A stretch of 64,000 nucleotides of DNA from CAKZML01 sp963823435 (lineage in GTDB: Bacteria; Pseudomonadota; Gammaproteobacteria; Steroidobacterales; BM003): NCBI GenBank assembly GCA_963823435.1, contig CAWGLN010000001.1, forward strand, positions 682,001 to 746,000, written 5' to 3'. Each line of letters opens with the position of its first letter. The stretch's first letter is position 1. Shown piece after piece: positions 24,271 through 34,628 of the stretch. The notes below the pieces were generated by a model. It had not been told where the DNA came from. It worked only from the letters and a program-made list of their open reading frames with translations, and searched no databases. Position numbers and translations under genes: made by a program.

Positions 24271-25139
24271 GCCAGCAGACGTTTTATCCTTAACTGCGCA
24301 TCACGTGCATAGCCTGCGCCAAACAGGTTCGCATGATTGAGTACATGGTATAGCTGGTAAAGCTCGCTGCGCCGTTGCCAACCCTCTGACAACGGCCACA
24401 TCGCCTCGTAGGCGGTATAGAACGTCTCGCCAAAGCCGCCAAACAAGCGGGTCATGGCGAGGTCTGTCTCGCGATCACCGAAATACACCGCGGGATCAAA
24501 TATTACCGGCTCACCGGTATCCAGGCTGGCCCAGTTACCACCCCACAAATCCCCGTGCAACAAAGAGGGTGCCGGGTCGTGACCGGCAAACAGAACTTCG
24601 AGTTCGCTGACCAGGCGTTGCCCGTCGGCACGCAGGAATTGAAATCCATTGCTTATTGCCAGGTCCAACTGAAATTCCAGGCGATGCTCGCGAAAAAAAT
24701 CGACCCAACCACGGGAACATGAATTTCGCTGGTGTGTACGGCCGATGTAATTGTCACCGGCAAAACCGAAAAATTCAGCCGTACTACGATGCAGCCTGGC
24801 CAGTCCCTGGCCCATGCGGGTCGCACTGTCGATGTCCGGCGGAAATAGATCCAGCCACTCCAGCACCAGGTAGGCCGTCTGCCCGGTCTGGCCACAGGCC
24901 AGGGGTTGCGGCACCCGCAGGGTCCCGGTGGCGGCAAGCGTTTGCAGCCCCACAAACTCGGTTTGAAAATGCTCCAGATGACAGTCGGTATTGGTCTTTA
25001 CGAACAGCGGTCCGCTTTCGCTCTCCACCCGGTGGGCGCGATGTATGTCACCCCCGGCAACCGACCTGGCGCTATTCTCCAGCAGACGAATACCATGCCG
25101 GATTTCCAACTGCTGCGAAAGCTTGCTCCAGATTTCCAC
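24258..25139 (-). CDS. Fructosamine kinase family protein
   Basis: 293 residues, the expected size. This family (FN3K-related, YniA-like in bacteria) phosphorylates ketoamines such as fructosamine or ribulosamine adducts on proteins, a repair of glycation. The aminoglycoside-kinase-like fold is clear: FVKTNTD (ATP-binding Lys) near 47, LHGDLWGGNW (catalytic Asp) near 195, and the Mg-binding DPAVYFGDRETDLAM near 216. It lies directly downstream of the exonuclease gene (5-bp gap) on the same strand. Confidence 0.9.
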   Translation of the reverse strand: MEIWSKLSQQLEIRHGIRLLENSARSVAGGDIHRAHRVESESGPLFVKTNTDCHLEHFQTEFVGLQTLAATGTLRVPQPLACGQTGQTAYLVLEWLDLFPPDIDSATRMGQGLARLHRSTAEFFGFAGDNYIGRTHQRNSCSRGWVDFFREHRLEFQLDLAISNGFQFLRADGQRLVSELEVLFAGHDPAPSLLHGDLWGGNWASLDTGEPVIFDPAVYFGDRETDLAMTRLFGGFGETFYTAYEAMWPLSEGWQRRSELYQLYHVLNHANLFGAGYARDAQLRIKRLLAQLS

Positions 25140-25144
25140 TGTCT

Positions 25145-26044
25145 TTACCGGGAGCGAACAAAGGCCGCATCCAGGGCTTCGGCCTTGCGCCGGAGGCGAC
25201 CTCCAAGCCCCGCTTCTGTCAGTAATTCAAGCAACAAGGCCAGTTTCGGTTGTTCCCGACCGGTCACCACGTGCTGCAAAGGCATGTCATCTGCAATCAC
25301 GGTCAATTGCCTGGCGAGCATGGCTGCATCACGATGCTGTTCCAGTTTCTCAGCGATCCTGGCGGCTCCCCGCATTGGCAAATCTTTCACCCGCGCCAAC
25401 TCCCGGTACAGTTGCTCGAGACTTTCGAATTCAGTCAGCAACACCGCAGCGGTTTTCTTCCCGACTCCGGGCACCCCGGGGATGTTGTCTACGGGATCCC
25501 CGGTCAGCGCCAGGAAATCCGCCATCCGCTCGGGCAGCACACCGAAGACTCCGGAAGCCTGCTCGTAGGCTATTCGCCTGCGGCTGGCGTAATCCCAGAA
25601 TTCGTCTCCCGGGCGCAATACCTGGCTCAAATCCTTGTCACGGGTCACCACCACGCAGGACCGGCCCTGGGCGCGCTGCAGTCTCGCCAGGGTGCCGATG
25701 ATGTCATCCGCCTCGTAACGGTCGCTGGCCAACTCGGTAATTCCAAGGGCGGCGGTGAAACGTCTGCACAGGCTGAACTGGGCCTCGAGTTCCGGTGGCG
25801 GGAGTTCGCGATTTGCCTTGTAGGCGGGATAGATCTCGTTACGGTAGGAACTGGTCAGGCTCTCATCGAAGGCCACTGCAATATGGCTGGGTTGTTCCTC
25901 ATCCAGGATATCCAGCAGGAAGTTGGCATAACCATAAAATGCATTTACCGGTTTTCCATCGGTGTCTGTCATGGCGTCAGAAATGGAAAACCAGGCGCGG
26001 AAAATCCAGACACTGGCGTCAATCAAATAGACGGGCTGGGACAC
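25145..26044 (-). CDS. 5'-3' exonuclease / flap endonuclease family (PolA N-domain-like, ExoIX/Xni type)
   Basis: 299 residues. It starts VYLIDASVWIFRAWF (metal-binding Asp near residue 8) and continues with YGYANFLLDIL, AFDESLTSSYRNEIYPAYK, SDRYEADDIIGTLA, VVTRDKDLSQVL and the helix-hairpin-helix region ALTGDPVDNIPGVPGVGKKTA. All acidic metal ligands of the family are visible. It stands alone without a polymerase domain, like Xni, and should act on flaps or RNA primers in replication and repair. Confidence 0.88.
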   Translation of the reverse strand: MSQPVYLIDASVWIFRAWFSISDAMTDTDGKPVNAFYGYANFLLDILDEEQPSHIAVAFDESLTSSYRNEIYPAYKANRELPPPELEAQFSLCRRFTAALGITELASDRYEADDIIGTLARLQRAQGRSCVVVTRDKDLSQVLRPGDEFWDYASRRRIAYEQASGVFGVLPERMADFLALTGDPVDNIPGVPGVGKKTAAVLLTEFESLEQLYRELARVKDLPMRGAARIAEKLEQHRDAAMLARQLTVIADDMPLQHVVTGREQPKLALLLELLTEAGLGGRLRRKAEALDAAFVRSR

Positions 26045-26050
26045 TGCTGA

Positions 26051-26737
26051 CTAGTAGCCGGCGGCAAGTTTGCCAAGCCTGGCGTGGAGGGGGCTTTTGC
26101 GGGGAAAATGCGCCAGCAGGTATTCCATCTGGTCGGCCAGCACCTTGCGGCCCTTCAGGAAAATATATTCCGCGTAAGTGGGGCGAAATGGTACGGCCAG
26201 CAACTGGACACCGGCCTGCTCAGGTGTACGCCCGGCCTTGAAGTTATTACAGTTTCTGCAGGCTGTAACGACATTGGTCCACACGTTCCGCCCGCCCTGG
26301 CTGATCGGCACCACATGATCGCAGGATAGCTGGCCGTCGGGAAATTTCTCGCCACAATACAGGCACACGCAGGCGTCGCGCCGAAACAGGGTGGCATTAT
26401 TCAGTGGCGGAATGTAATCGGGGCGCAGCCGGGCCTGGATCTGGTGCGTGCCGCGGGTAGCGATAATGCTGTTGACCTCGACCAGGCTGGGTTTGCCGGT
26501 CAGGGCGTTGGTGCCGCCGTGCAGAACGTACAGGGGTGTGCCGCAGGCGTAGACCACCTGTTCGGTGTGATAAAGGCGTACCGCATCCCGGTAGTCCACC
26601 CATTCCAGTGGCATGCCGGCCATGTCGGTACGCAGGACTTCTTGCGTCAAGTTTTGCACGTTGTGCCCGACGGTTATGTAGCCAGCCCAAGTTTCCGCAT
26701 TTGCCACAGGCGATGCAAGGGGGAGAGGCAAAAACAT
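26051..26737 (-). CDS. HNH endonuclease family protein
   Basis: The HNH motif is clear: CLYCGEKFPDGQLSCDHVVP followed by ISQGGRNVWTNVVTACRNCNNFKAG, with two CxxC zinc pairs. The conserved start of this bacterial family is about MAGMPLEWVDYRDAVRLYH, so the real start may be near 26620 (ATG in LRTDMAGMPLEW) and the protein about 190 residues. The longer ATG at 26737 lacks a convincing ribosome site. These housekeeping HNH proteins are widespread in gammaproteobacteria; their target is unknown. No restriction-modification partner is nearby. Confidence 0.8.
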   Translation of the reverse strand: MFLPLPLASPVANAETWAGYITVGHNVQNLTQEVLRTDMAGMPLEWVDYRDAVRLYHTEQVVYACGTPLYVLHGGTNALTGKPSLVEVNSIIATRGTHQIQARLRPDYIPPLNNATLFRRDACVCLYCGEKFPDGQLSCDHVVPISQGGRNVWTNVVTACRNCNNFKAGRTPEQAGVQLLAVPFRPTYAEYIFLKGRKVLADQMEYLLAHFPRKSPLHARLGKLAAGY

Positions 26738-26800
26738 CCCCTACCCAGGTGCAATTCAAGAGAGCCTGTACTGCGGCATCCGGGCGCCGCAGCACGGTTG

Positions 26801-28202
26801 CTACAGCGCTTTTAGCACCTCGTCCAGTGTCGCTTTCGCATCGCCAAACAACATCCGCGTATTTTCTTCAAAGAACAGCGGATTTTGCACGCCGGCATAA
26901 CCCGTCGCCATACTGCGTTTGAGTACGATCGAGATCCTGCCTTTCCAGCACTCGAGCACCGGCATGCCGGCGATCGGGCTGTTGGGGTCCGTGAGCGCTG
27001 ACGGGTTTACTATGTCATTCGCGCCGATAACCACCGACACATCAACTTTCGGGAAGTCCTTGTTGATTTCATCCATCTCGAAGACGATGTCATAAGGCAC
27101 CTTGGCCTCAGCCAACAACACGTTCATATGGCCGGGCATGCGACCAGCAACCGGGTGGATGCCGAATCGAACGTTGACGCCCTTCTCACGTAGCGCCTTG
27201 GTGATTTCAAAAACCGTGTGCTGTGCCTGGGCGACGGCCATGCCATAACCCGGGATAATCATGACTTCCTTGGCGTTCGACAACAGCTCAGCGGTTTCCT
27301 GTGCGTCAACCGGGACGACTTCGCCCTGGTCCTCGCCCCCACCTGCTGCTGCCGGCGTGCCGCCACCGGTACCGAACCCACCGGCGATAACGGCAATGAA
27401 CTTGCGATTCATGGCGCGACACATGATGTAGCTCAGGATCGCACCACTGGAACCAACCAGCGCACCGGTAACGATCAGAAGATCATTACCGAGCATGAAG
27501 CCGGTGGCTGACGCGGCCCAGCCCGAGTAGCTATTGAGCATCGAGACCACGACGGGCATATCAGCACCACCAATCGCCATAACCATGTGAATGCCGAACA
27601 ACAAGGCTATTACCGTCATGATTATGAGCGGTGCAATACCTGCGCCAGCGGCGGACTGCAACACAAATTCACGGCCGAACCAGATAGCGCCGAGCAAGAG
27701 CAGCAAGATTGAACCAGTGGCGGCCGGGAAGCGTAAGCGGGCTGCCGCTGATGCGTCCCGAGAGCTTGCCGAATGCGATCACCGAACCTGAGAACGTCAC
27801 GGCGCCGATCAGGATGCCAAGATAGGTCTCGATATCGTGAATGGTCTTTTCGACACCCACAAAGCCGGCAGCATGGTCCATGAAACTCACATAACCGACA
27901 GCTACCGCTGCGATGCCTACGAGGCTGTGCAATATGGCAACCAGCTCGGGCATCTGGGTCATTTTCACACGACGCGCAAGCACCAGACCGATGCTGCCAC
28001 CTATCAGCAGCGCGACCATCAAGACCACGTGATTCCGGGTCACGACACCCAGTACCGTCGCGAGCAATGCGATCGCCATACCGGTGATGCCGTACCAGTT
28101 ACCGCGTCGAGCGGTCTCCTGGTTCGAAAGCCCACCCAGGGCCAGGATAAACAGAACCGTCGCAGCGATATACGACACCGTTACAATGCCAGGACTAATC
28201 AT
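26801..28202 (-). CDS. pntB: NAD(P) transhydrogenase subunit beta, one frameshift
   Basis: The two open segments 28202-about 27706 and 27706-26801 join into about 466 residues, the normal length. An extra base in CTTGCTG at about 27705 separates GSPLTLPGRHWFN from LLLLGAIWFG. The N-terminal half is hydrophobic (membrane domain II). The C-terminal half is the NADP-binding domain III with VMIIPGYGMAVAQAQH, FGIHPVAGRMPGHMNVLL, VVIGANDIVNPSA and KRSMATGYAGVQNPLF. It couples proton flow to hydride transfer from NADH to NADP+. It follows pntA with a gap of about 7 bp. Confidence 0.93.
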
Positions 28203-28209
28203 GTCGATC

Positions 28210-29745
28210 TCACTTTCTGAACATTTCGAGCATGCGACGTGTAACTGCGAATCCGCCCGCGATATTGATGCTCGTTATCAATACCGTTGCTGCGGCTATC
28301 CACATTGTGAGAGCGTCCATTGAACTGATCTGCATCAGAGCGCCGATCACGATGATGCTTGAAATAGCGTTGGTAACACTCATCAACGGCGTGTGCAGTG
28401 CCGCCGATACATTCCAGATCACCATGTAGCCGACGAAGCATGCCAGTACGAACACCGTAAAATGCGCCATAAACGAAGGCGGCGCCACGGCACCCAGGCC
28501 AAGCAATGCGAGGGCAGCAACGATCACGCCAATAACCGGGCCCGCCATCGATGGTTTCTTTTTCTCAACAGCGACTGGTGCCGGCGCAGGCTTGGCCTTC
28601 TTCGGCGCCGCCGACAACTTCGGCGCGGGCGGGGGCCAGGTGGTCTCGCCAGCCTTGCAAACCGTCGCACCACGAATAAGCTCGTCATCCATGTCGACGA
28701 CGACCTTGCCATCCTTTTCAGGCGTCAGGTCCGTGAGCAGGTGACGCAGGTTGGTTGCATACAGTTGGCTCGACTGTGCTGCGAGCCGACTGGGCAGGTC
28801 GGTATAACCAATGATCGTCACGCCGCCGGCGTTCGCGACCTTGCCGGGCTCGGTCAGTTCGCAGTTGCCACCCTGTTCAGCCGCCAGGTCGACGATGACG
28901 CTGCCGGCCTTCATTGAACGAACCATCTCCGCCGTAATCAGTCGCGGTGCAGGCTTGCCCGGGATCAGGGCGGTCGTAATGATAATGTCGACGTCTTTCG
29001 CCTGTTCTGCGAACAGCGCCATCTCGGCCTTGATGAATTCCTCGCTCATGGTCTTGGCGTAGCCGCCTTCGCCAGAGCCGTCCTCGTCCTTGAAGTCCAG
29101 CATCAGGAACTCGGCATTCATGCTCTCGACCTGCTCCTTCACCTCGGGGCGGGTGTCGAAAGCACGAACGATGGCGCCCATGCTGTTGGCGGCGCCGATG
29201 GCTGCCAGACCGGCCACGCCGGCGCCGATCACCAGGACCTTGGCGGGCGGCACCTTGCCGGCGGCCGTGATTTGACCGGTGAAGAAGCGCCCGAAGTGCT
29301 GGGCGGCTTCGACCACGGCCCGATAACCGGCGATATTCGCCATCGAACTCAGGGCGTCCGCTTTCTGCGCGCGTGAAATGCGCGGCACGCTGTCCATCGC
29401 CATGACGGTAGCGCCGCTTTCGGTAAGCAGCTTCAACAATTCCGGATTCTGTGCCGGCCACAGGAAACTGATAAGCGTCTTGCCGGCGGTGAGCCGCGAC
29501 GCTTCTTCCTTCTCCGGACCCCTGACCTTGATAATAATGTCTGCCTGGGACCAAACCTCGTCAGCGCCACCGGCAATCTCGCAACCCGCTGCGCGATAAG
29601 CGTCGTCCGAGCAACTCGACTCGGCGCCCGCGCCGGACTCTACCAGAACGCTGAAGCCGAGCTTTTGTAGCTGCCCGGCGACCTCGGGCGTCGTCGCGAC
29701 GCGTCGCTCGCCCGGAAAAATCTCCTTAGGAACACCGATTTTCAT
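28210..29745 (-). CDS. pntA: NAD(P) transhydrogenase subunit alpha
   Basis: 511 residues, intact. Domain I (about 1-375) binds NAD(H): MKIGVPKEIFPGERRVATTPE at the start, the Rossmann motif VLVIGAGVAGLAAIGAANSMGA near 167, and GYTDLPSRLAAQSSQLYATN. A Pro/Ala/Lys-rich linker (about 385-415) joins it to the alpha membrane helices (GPVIGVIVAALALLGLGAV, FTVFVLACFVGYMVIW). This fused alpha subunit is the E. coli-type arrangement. The pair supplies NADPH, which gltBD elsewhere in the window consumes. Confidence 0.96.
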   Translation of the reverse strand: MKIGVPKEIFPGERRVATTPEVAGQLQKLGFSVLVESGAGAESSCSDDAYRAAGCEIAGGADEVWSQADIIIKVRGPEKEEASRLTAGKTLISFLWPAQNPELLKLLTESGATVMAMDSVPRISRAQKADALSSMANIAGYRAVVEAAQHFGRFFTGQITAAGKVPPAKVLVIGAGVAGLAAIGAANSMGAIVRAFDTRPEVKEQVESMNAEFLMLDFKDEDGSGEGGYAKTMSEEFIKAEMALFAEQAKDVDIIITTALIPGKPAPRLITAEMVRSMKAGSVIVDLAAEQGGNCELTEPGKVANAGGVTIIGYTDLPSRLAAQSSQLYATNLRHLLTDLTPEKDGKVVVDMDDELIRGATVCKAGETTWPPPAPKLSAAPKKAKPAPAPVAVEKKKPSMAGPVIGVIVAALALLGLGAVAPPSFMAHFTVFVLACFVGYMVIWNVSAALHTPLMSVTNAISSIIVIGALMQISSMDALTMWIAAATVLITSINIAGGFAVTRRMLEMFRK

Positions 29746-30185
29746 TCGTAAGCCTCCATTTGGATCGCGGCAGTCTAACCGAACGCCCCTCGCGACTGCA
29801 AAGAAATAGGGCCTCGGAAAGTAGGCACTTTTATAGGTGATTTGCGTAGCAGATGTTTGCTTTTCATCCGGTTAAGTCCGTATGCCAGGTCCCATGGACG
29901 TGACGTTTGCAAAAGTGAGCTCACCCTATGCCCTGATCTTCGATCCGCACCGGGTCATTGCGATACTTGGCCCAGCTGACCCGGCGGCGCGGTCAATCCC
30001 GGCGTCCGGCCAAGCGCCATCAGTCCATCCCGGGTTCTCGGGCATCCAAGGACCTGTCTTTCCACCTCGACAAGCACCAGAATTCCGTATGGCGCCGGCC
30101 AGCAAGCGCATGCGCCCGGCGAAAGAACCGGGCCAGACCAAACCGGGTCGCGACCTTCGGGATGACGATCGACCTTGCAAGCAAG
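29746..30185. other. Non-coding stretch before priA, left part
   Basis: No convincing gene. Open frames exist on both strands, but their products are Pro/Arg-rich and mirror each other, typical of GC-rich non-coding DNA. Fragments such as CGGGATGACGATC and CCTTGCAAGCAAGG are palindromic, like scattered repeats. If the terminator at 30186-30223 ends a plus-strand transcript, a small RNA could lie here. Confidence 0.4.
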
Positions 30186-30223
30186 GCCTGCCGCGACCAC
30201 AGTGTCGCGGGGGGCGTTTTTTT
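30186..30223 (+). terminator. Rho-independent terminator-like hairpin
   Basis: GCCTGCCGCGAC pairs with GTCGCGGGGGGC around the loop CACAGT (about 11 pairs, one mismatch, one wobble), and seven T follow at 30217-30223. The orientation serves plus-strand transcription, but the nearest upstream gene (pntA) points away. It may therefore end a small non-coding RNA. Confidence 0.6.
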
Positions 30224-30404
30224 GTCCGCAGGCATAAAATGGGTCGGCGCCAGCAACGCCTTCCCGGGCAGGAATCACCGGGTTTGAGGGTGGGTTGCAT
30301 GAGTTTGAGAACCGGTCCAAAAACAGGCATGAAGACATCCGCCAAGGGCTTTATTCACAAGTGCTGTAAAAATCAGTGTAATTTTCATGTAACCGCAGGC
30401 CAAC

Positions 30405-30555
30405 TCTTGAAATAGATCCTAACCTATTGTTTATATTATCTTTACTTTAACGCTCATTTTTTAACCAATTTGTAACACACTCATCATTTCAAGCTGGGAA
30501 CTTCATATTGCATCAGGTCATCCACAGAGTTATCCACAGGAACTGTGGACAACAT
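30405..30555 (+). promoter_or_regulatory. AT-rich tract with three DnaA-box-like 9-mers upstream of priA
   Basis: The bases from about 30405 to 30480 are unusually AT-rich for this window. Next come TCATCCACA (30518-30526), the consensus DnaA box TTATCCACA (30530-30538) and TGTGGACAA (30544-30552, the reverse of TTGTCCACA). Box spacing is 3-5 bp. An AT-rich unwinding-type tract beside a box cluster resembles an origin or a DnaA-controlled promoter. It lies about 40 bp before the priA GTG. Confidence 0.55.
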
Positions 30556-30591
30556 CTTCGGCGCCCAGGCACCAGCCGTGAGGCATCGGCA

Positions 30592-32785
30592 GTGATATTC
30601 CGCATCGCCATCAATGCGCCCTTGCACGGGTTGTTTGACTACCTCCCGCCTGCAGACTGGTCAGGCGACAGCGACGTGATCGGTAGTCGTGTGGAGGTCA
30701 CTTTTGGTCGCGGCAAAACCACGGGCCTGATCGCAGGTATTGCGCCAGACTCCAGCCTGCCGGGCTCACGCCTGCGCAAAATCACCCGCATCCTCGACCA
30801 ACAGCCGGTACTTGGGCCCGCCATGCTGGATCTGCTGCTTTGGGCGGCCTCCTACTACCAGCACCCGGTAGGCGAGGTCATCGCGGCCGCGCTTCCTCTT
30901 GGGCTGCGCCAGGGCCGCCCCCTGGGCGGTCTGCAACTGGTCTGGAGTCTGACCAGTACAGGTGAACAACAGGATCCCGACGTTCTCGCCAGGCGGGCGC
31001 CCAGGCAATGGGAACTTTGGAAGCGGCTGAAACGCTCTCCTGGAGGTGTCGCCGAGACCACCCTTTCGGAACTGCCCCAGGGTTGGCGCAACACCCTGAA
31101 ACGCATGCAGGACAAGGACTGGATCAGTAGCCGGGAGGAGCAAGCCGGCAACCACCAGGAATTGTCCGTCCACCCGGGGCCCGAACTTACGCCCGATCAA
31201 ACCCGTGCGGCAGCGCTTATCACGGACGCCGCAGGGCTTTAGCCCTTTCCTGCTGTTTGGCGTTACCGGTAGCGGGAAAACCGAGGTGTATTTCGAAGCC
31301 ATGGAGCAGGTGCTGGCTGCCGGTCGCCAGGTATTGTTCCTGGTACCCGAAATTGGTCTGACACCCCAGTTGCTGGAAAGAGTCAGGAGCCGCTTCGACG
31401 GAAATCTCGCAATCCTGCACTCGGGTCTGTCCGATGGTGAACGTCTCGCTTCCTGGAGAGACGCAGCCAGTGGCGCTGCACACATTATTATCGGCACCCG
31501 TTCGGCCGCCCTGGTGCCGATGGCCAGGCCAGGCATGATTATTGTCGACGAGGAGCATGATCCTTCGTACAAGCAGTGGGAAGGCTTTCGCTACTCTGCG
31601 AGGGATATGGCCGTCGCGCGGGCGAGCCGTCACGGGATAACCATAGTGCTGGGCTCGGCAACCCCGTCGCTGGAGTCTTTGTACAACGTGCGCAAGGGAA
31701 GGTACGTTCAGCTGGATTTGCCCGAGCGCCCGGGTGCGGTCAACCACCCGGATATCCGGCTCGTGGACCTGCGCGCCCACGCCTGCGACGAGGGCTTGTC
31801 AACGCCGCTGGTGCTGGCTGCGGAGAAACACCTGGCCGGTGGCGGACAGGTTCTGTTCTTCCTCAATCGACGCGGCTATGCCCCCACCCTGTTTTGTCCC
31901 GGATGTGGCTGGACCGCCCGCTGCAAGCGTTGCGATGCGGGCATGGTCGTACACCAGCGCCAACAACTTTTGCGCTGTCACCATTGCGACACCCAGGGGA
32001 AAATCCCCGCGACCTGCGAGGACTGCCATGAGACGCTTGCCCCGGTAGGTCAGGGCACCGAAAGAGTCGAGGAGACACTTTCCCGGCTCCTGCCCGGCTA
32101 TCCAACAAGTGCGAATAGATCGGGACTCCACACAACGCAAGGGCGCCATGGAAGACCTGCTGGGCAAGATCCGTTCTGGCCAGGCCCGGATTCTCACGGG
32201 CACCCAGATGTTGACCAAGGGCCATGATTTTCCGGACGTAAGCCTGGTGGCGTGTACTGAATGCCGACCAGGGATTATTCGGCACGGACTTTCGTGCCAG
32301 CGAAAGACTGGCGCAGACTATCGTGCAGGTCGCAGGACGTGCCGGCAGGGCGGAAAGACCCGGGCTGGTCCTGATCCAGACTCTCTACCCGGAACACCCC
32401 TTGCTGACCAGGCTCGTCAACGACGGTTATGCCGCCTTTGCCCAGGCATGCCTGGAGGAACGGGAAGCCTCGGGCTGGCCACCATTCAGCCACCTGGCCC
32501 TGCTCAGGGCCGAGTCGCCCGGCATGACAGCAAACCCTGGCGTTCTTGCAGCAGGCGCGTCAGCTACTGGACCTGCCGACGGACAATTCCATCGGCGTGC
32601 TGGGGCCCGCCCCGGCGCCCATGGAAAAGCGCGCGGGTCGCTACCGGGGTCAATTGTTGCTGGAGGCGCGCGAGCGCCCGTTACTCCAGCGACTGCTGAC
32701 CGACTGGCTGGGCAAGGTTCGGGAACTGCCGGAGGCCCGCAAGGTCCGTTGGTCCATAGACGTGGATCCCATGGAGCTTTTCTAG
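30592..32785 (+). CDS. priA: Primosomal protein N' (PriA helicase), at least four frameshifts
   Basis: GTG 30592 with GAGG 8 bp upstream is preferred. The segments 30592-31240, 31205-about 32100, 32109-about 32255, about 32280-32530 and 32546-32785 together give a normal PriA of about 730 residues. Landmarks: IFRIAINAPLHGLFDYLPP, Walker A FGVTGSGKTEVYF, DEEHDPSYKQ, ATPSLES, and the zinc cysteines CPGCGWTARCKRC and CHHCDTQ plus CEDC. The C-terminus is complete (RWSIDVDPMELF). The first break is an extra C near 31236; others lie near 32100, 32255 and 32530. PriA restarts stalled forks, so errors in the assembly are likelier than decay. Confidence 0.9.
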
Positions 32786-32874
32786 GCTCCATCCGAGCTG
32801 TAAAACAGGCAGTACAGCCAGCCTTTCTGCTAGACTACACCGTTGTTTTATTGCCTCTTCCGGTTTCCAAAATC

Positions 32875-34625
32875 ATGAAGTCATATGTTCAGACCATGCT
32901 GTCAAAGGCGCTGGACACCCTGGTATCCAGCGGTGTCTTGCAGTCCGTCCCCACAGACGAATCCATACAGGTAGAGCGCACACGCGATCCCGCTCACGGG
33001 GACTTCGCGAGCAACTGCGCAATGGTCTTGTGCAAGGCTGCCGGCATGCGGCCACGTGACCTGGCCCAGCAAATTGTAGACGCCATGCAAAGCTCACACC
33101 TGGTTCAGGAAGTGACCATTGCCGGACCCGGCTTCATCAATTTCCGTTTCTCGCCCGCCGCGTGGCAGGCCGAAATTCGACGGGTGCTGGAGGCGGGCCC
33201 CCGCTATGGCACAAGCCGCATGGGCATGGGAAGACGGGTACTGGTGGAGTTTGTTTCCGCCAACCCCACCGGGCCCTTGCACGTGGGCCATGGCCGGCAT
33301 GCCGCCTATGGAGCATCGCTGGCCAACCTGCTGGATGCCGTGGGCTTCGATGTGCGTCGCGAATACTACGTCAATGACGCCGGTCGCCAGATGCAAATCC
33401 TGGGACTGAGCGTGTGGTTGCGTTACCTGGAGTTGCAGGGTGTCAGCCTGGAATTTCCGGAAAACGCCTACCGTGGCGACTATGTCATCGACATCTCCAG
33501 GCAATTGCAGGAGAAGCACGGCGATGCTCTCGTGCGTGACGTGTCGCAACTGCCCTCGGTAGCCGAGGCAGAGGACAAGGAAAGCGCGCTCAGCGCATTG
33601 ATCGCAGGCGCGCGGGCCCTCCTGGGAGAAGACAACTACCGCAGCGCCCAGGACCTGGCCCTGAATTCCATCCTCGACGACATTCGCGACGACCTCTCGG
33701 AATTTGGCGTGGTATACGACCGCTGGTATTCCGAACACAGCCTGACAGAGAACGGCGCCATAGATCGTGCGCTGGCAAAACTGCAGGCCAACAATCACAC
33801 CTATCGTAAAGGCGGAGCCACCTGGTTCCGGGCCAGTGACCTGGGCGACGAGAAAGACCGGGTGGTGGTACGCGAGAACGGTCAGACGACCTATTTCGCA
33901 TCCGATATCGCCTATCACCTGGATAAGCGCGAGCGAGGCTTTGACCTGTTGCTGGACGTGCTGGGTGCGGACCACCACGGCTATATAGCGAGGGTGCGGG
34001 CCGGCCTGGAAGCCATGGGTGAACCACCCTCTTCGCTGGAGGTTAAAGCTGGTGCAGTTCGTCAGCCTGTTCCGCGCCGGCAATAAAGAACAGATGTCTA
34101 CGCGATCCGGTCAGTTCGTCACCCTGCGCCAATTGCGCGAGGAGGTCGGCAATGATGCGGCCAGGCTTATCTACGTAATGCGGTCCAATGACCAGCACCT
34201 GGATTTTGACCTGGAAGTGGCCAAGTCGCAGTCTGCGGACAACCCCGTCTACTACATTCAGTACGCCCATGCCCGTGTGGCAAGCGTGGCCAGGCAACTG
34301 CAGGAAAAAGGTTACCACTGGGACCCGGAAGCGGGTCTCGCTGCCCTGGATCGACTGGACAGTGAACATGAAGTCTGCGCTGATGAAGACGGTCAGTCGT
34401 TACCCGGAAGTCGTGGAAATGGCGGCCATGAATCGTGCGCCGCACATGCTGGTGCACTACCTGCGCGAATTGGCCAACGATTTTCATACTTATTACAACG
34501 CACACCAGTTTATCGTCGCCGATCAGCCTCTGCGCGACGCCCGTCTGAGCCTGGTCAACAGCGCGCGACAGGTGATTGCCAACGGACTCGGGCTGCTGGG
34601 CGTTTCCGCCCCGGATAATATGTAG
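32875..34625 (+). CDS. argS: Arginyl-tRNA synthetase, two frameshifts
   Basis: ATG 32875. Open to about 34050, then continued in two other frames to the stop at 34625, together about 580 residues, the normal size. Class I landmarks: VEFVSANPTGPLHVGHGRHA (HIGH motif), YYVNDAGRQMQILG, FASDIAYHLDKRERGFD, VLGADHHGYI and the degenerate KMSKS loop KEQMSTRSG. The anticodon-binding end is HYLRELANDFHTYYNAH. The breaks are near 34045 and 34370. A single-copy argS is essential, so these are best read as sequence errors. Confidence 0.93.
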
Positions 34626-34628
34626 CTC

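Noticed and set aside
29882..30415. Plus-strand 177-residue frame before priA
   Set aside because: Pro/Arg-rich, mirrored by equally long minus-strand frames, and it runs through a strong terminator hairpin.
32323..34086. Apparent PriA-ArgS fusion frame
   Set aside because: The frame joins one piece of frameshifted priA to argS by chance; argS has its own ATG at 32875 after a normal gap.
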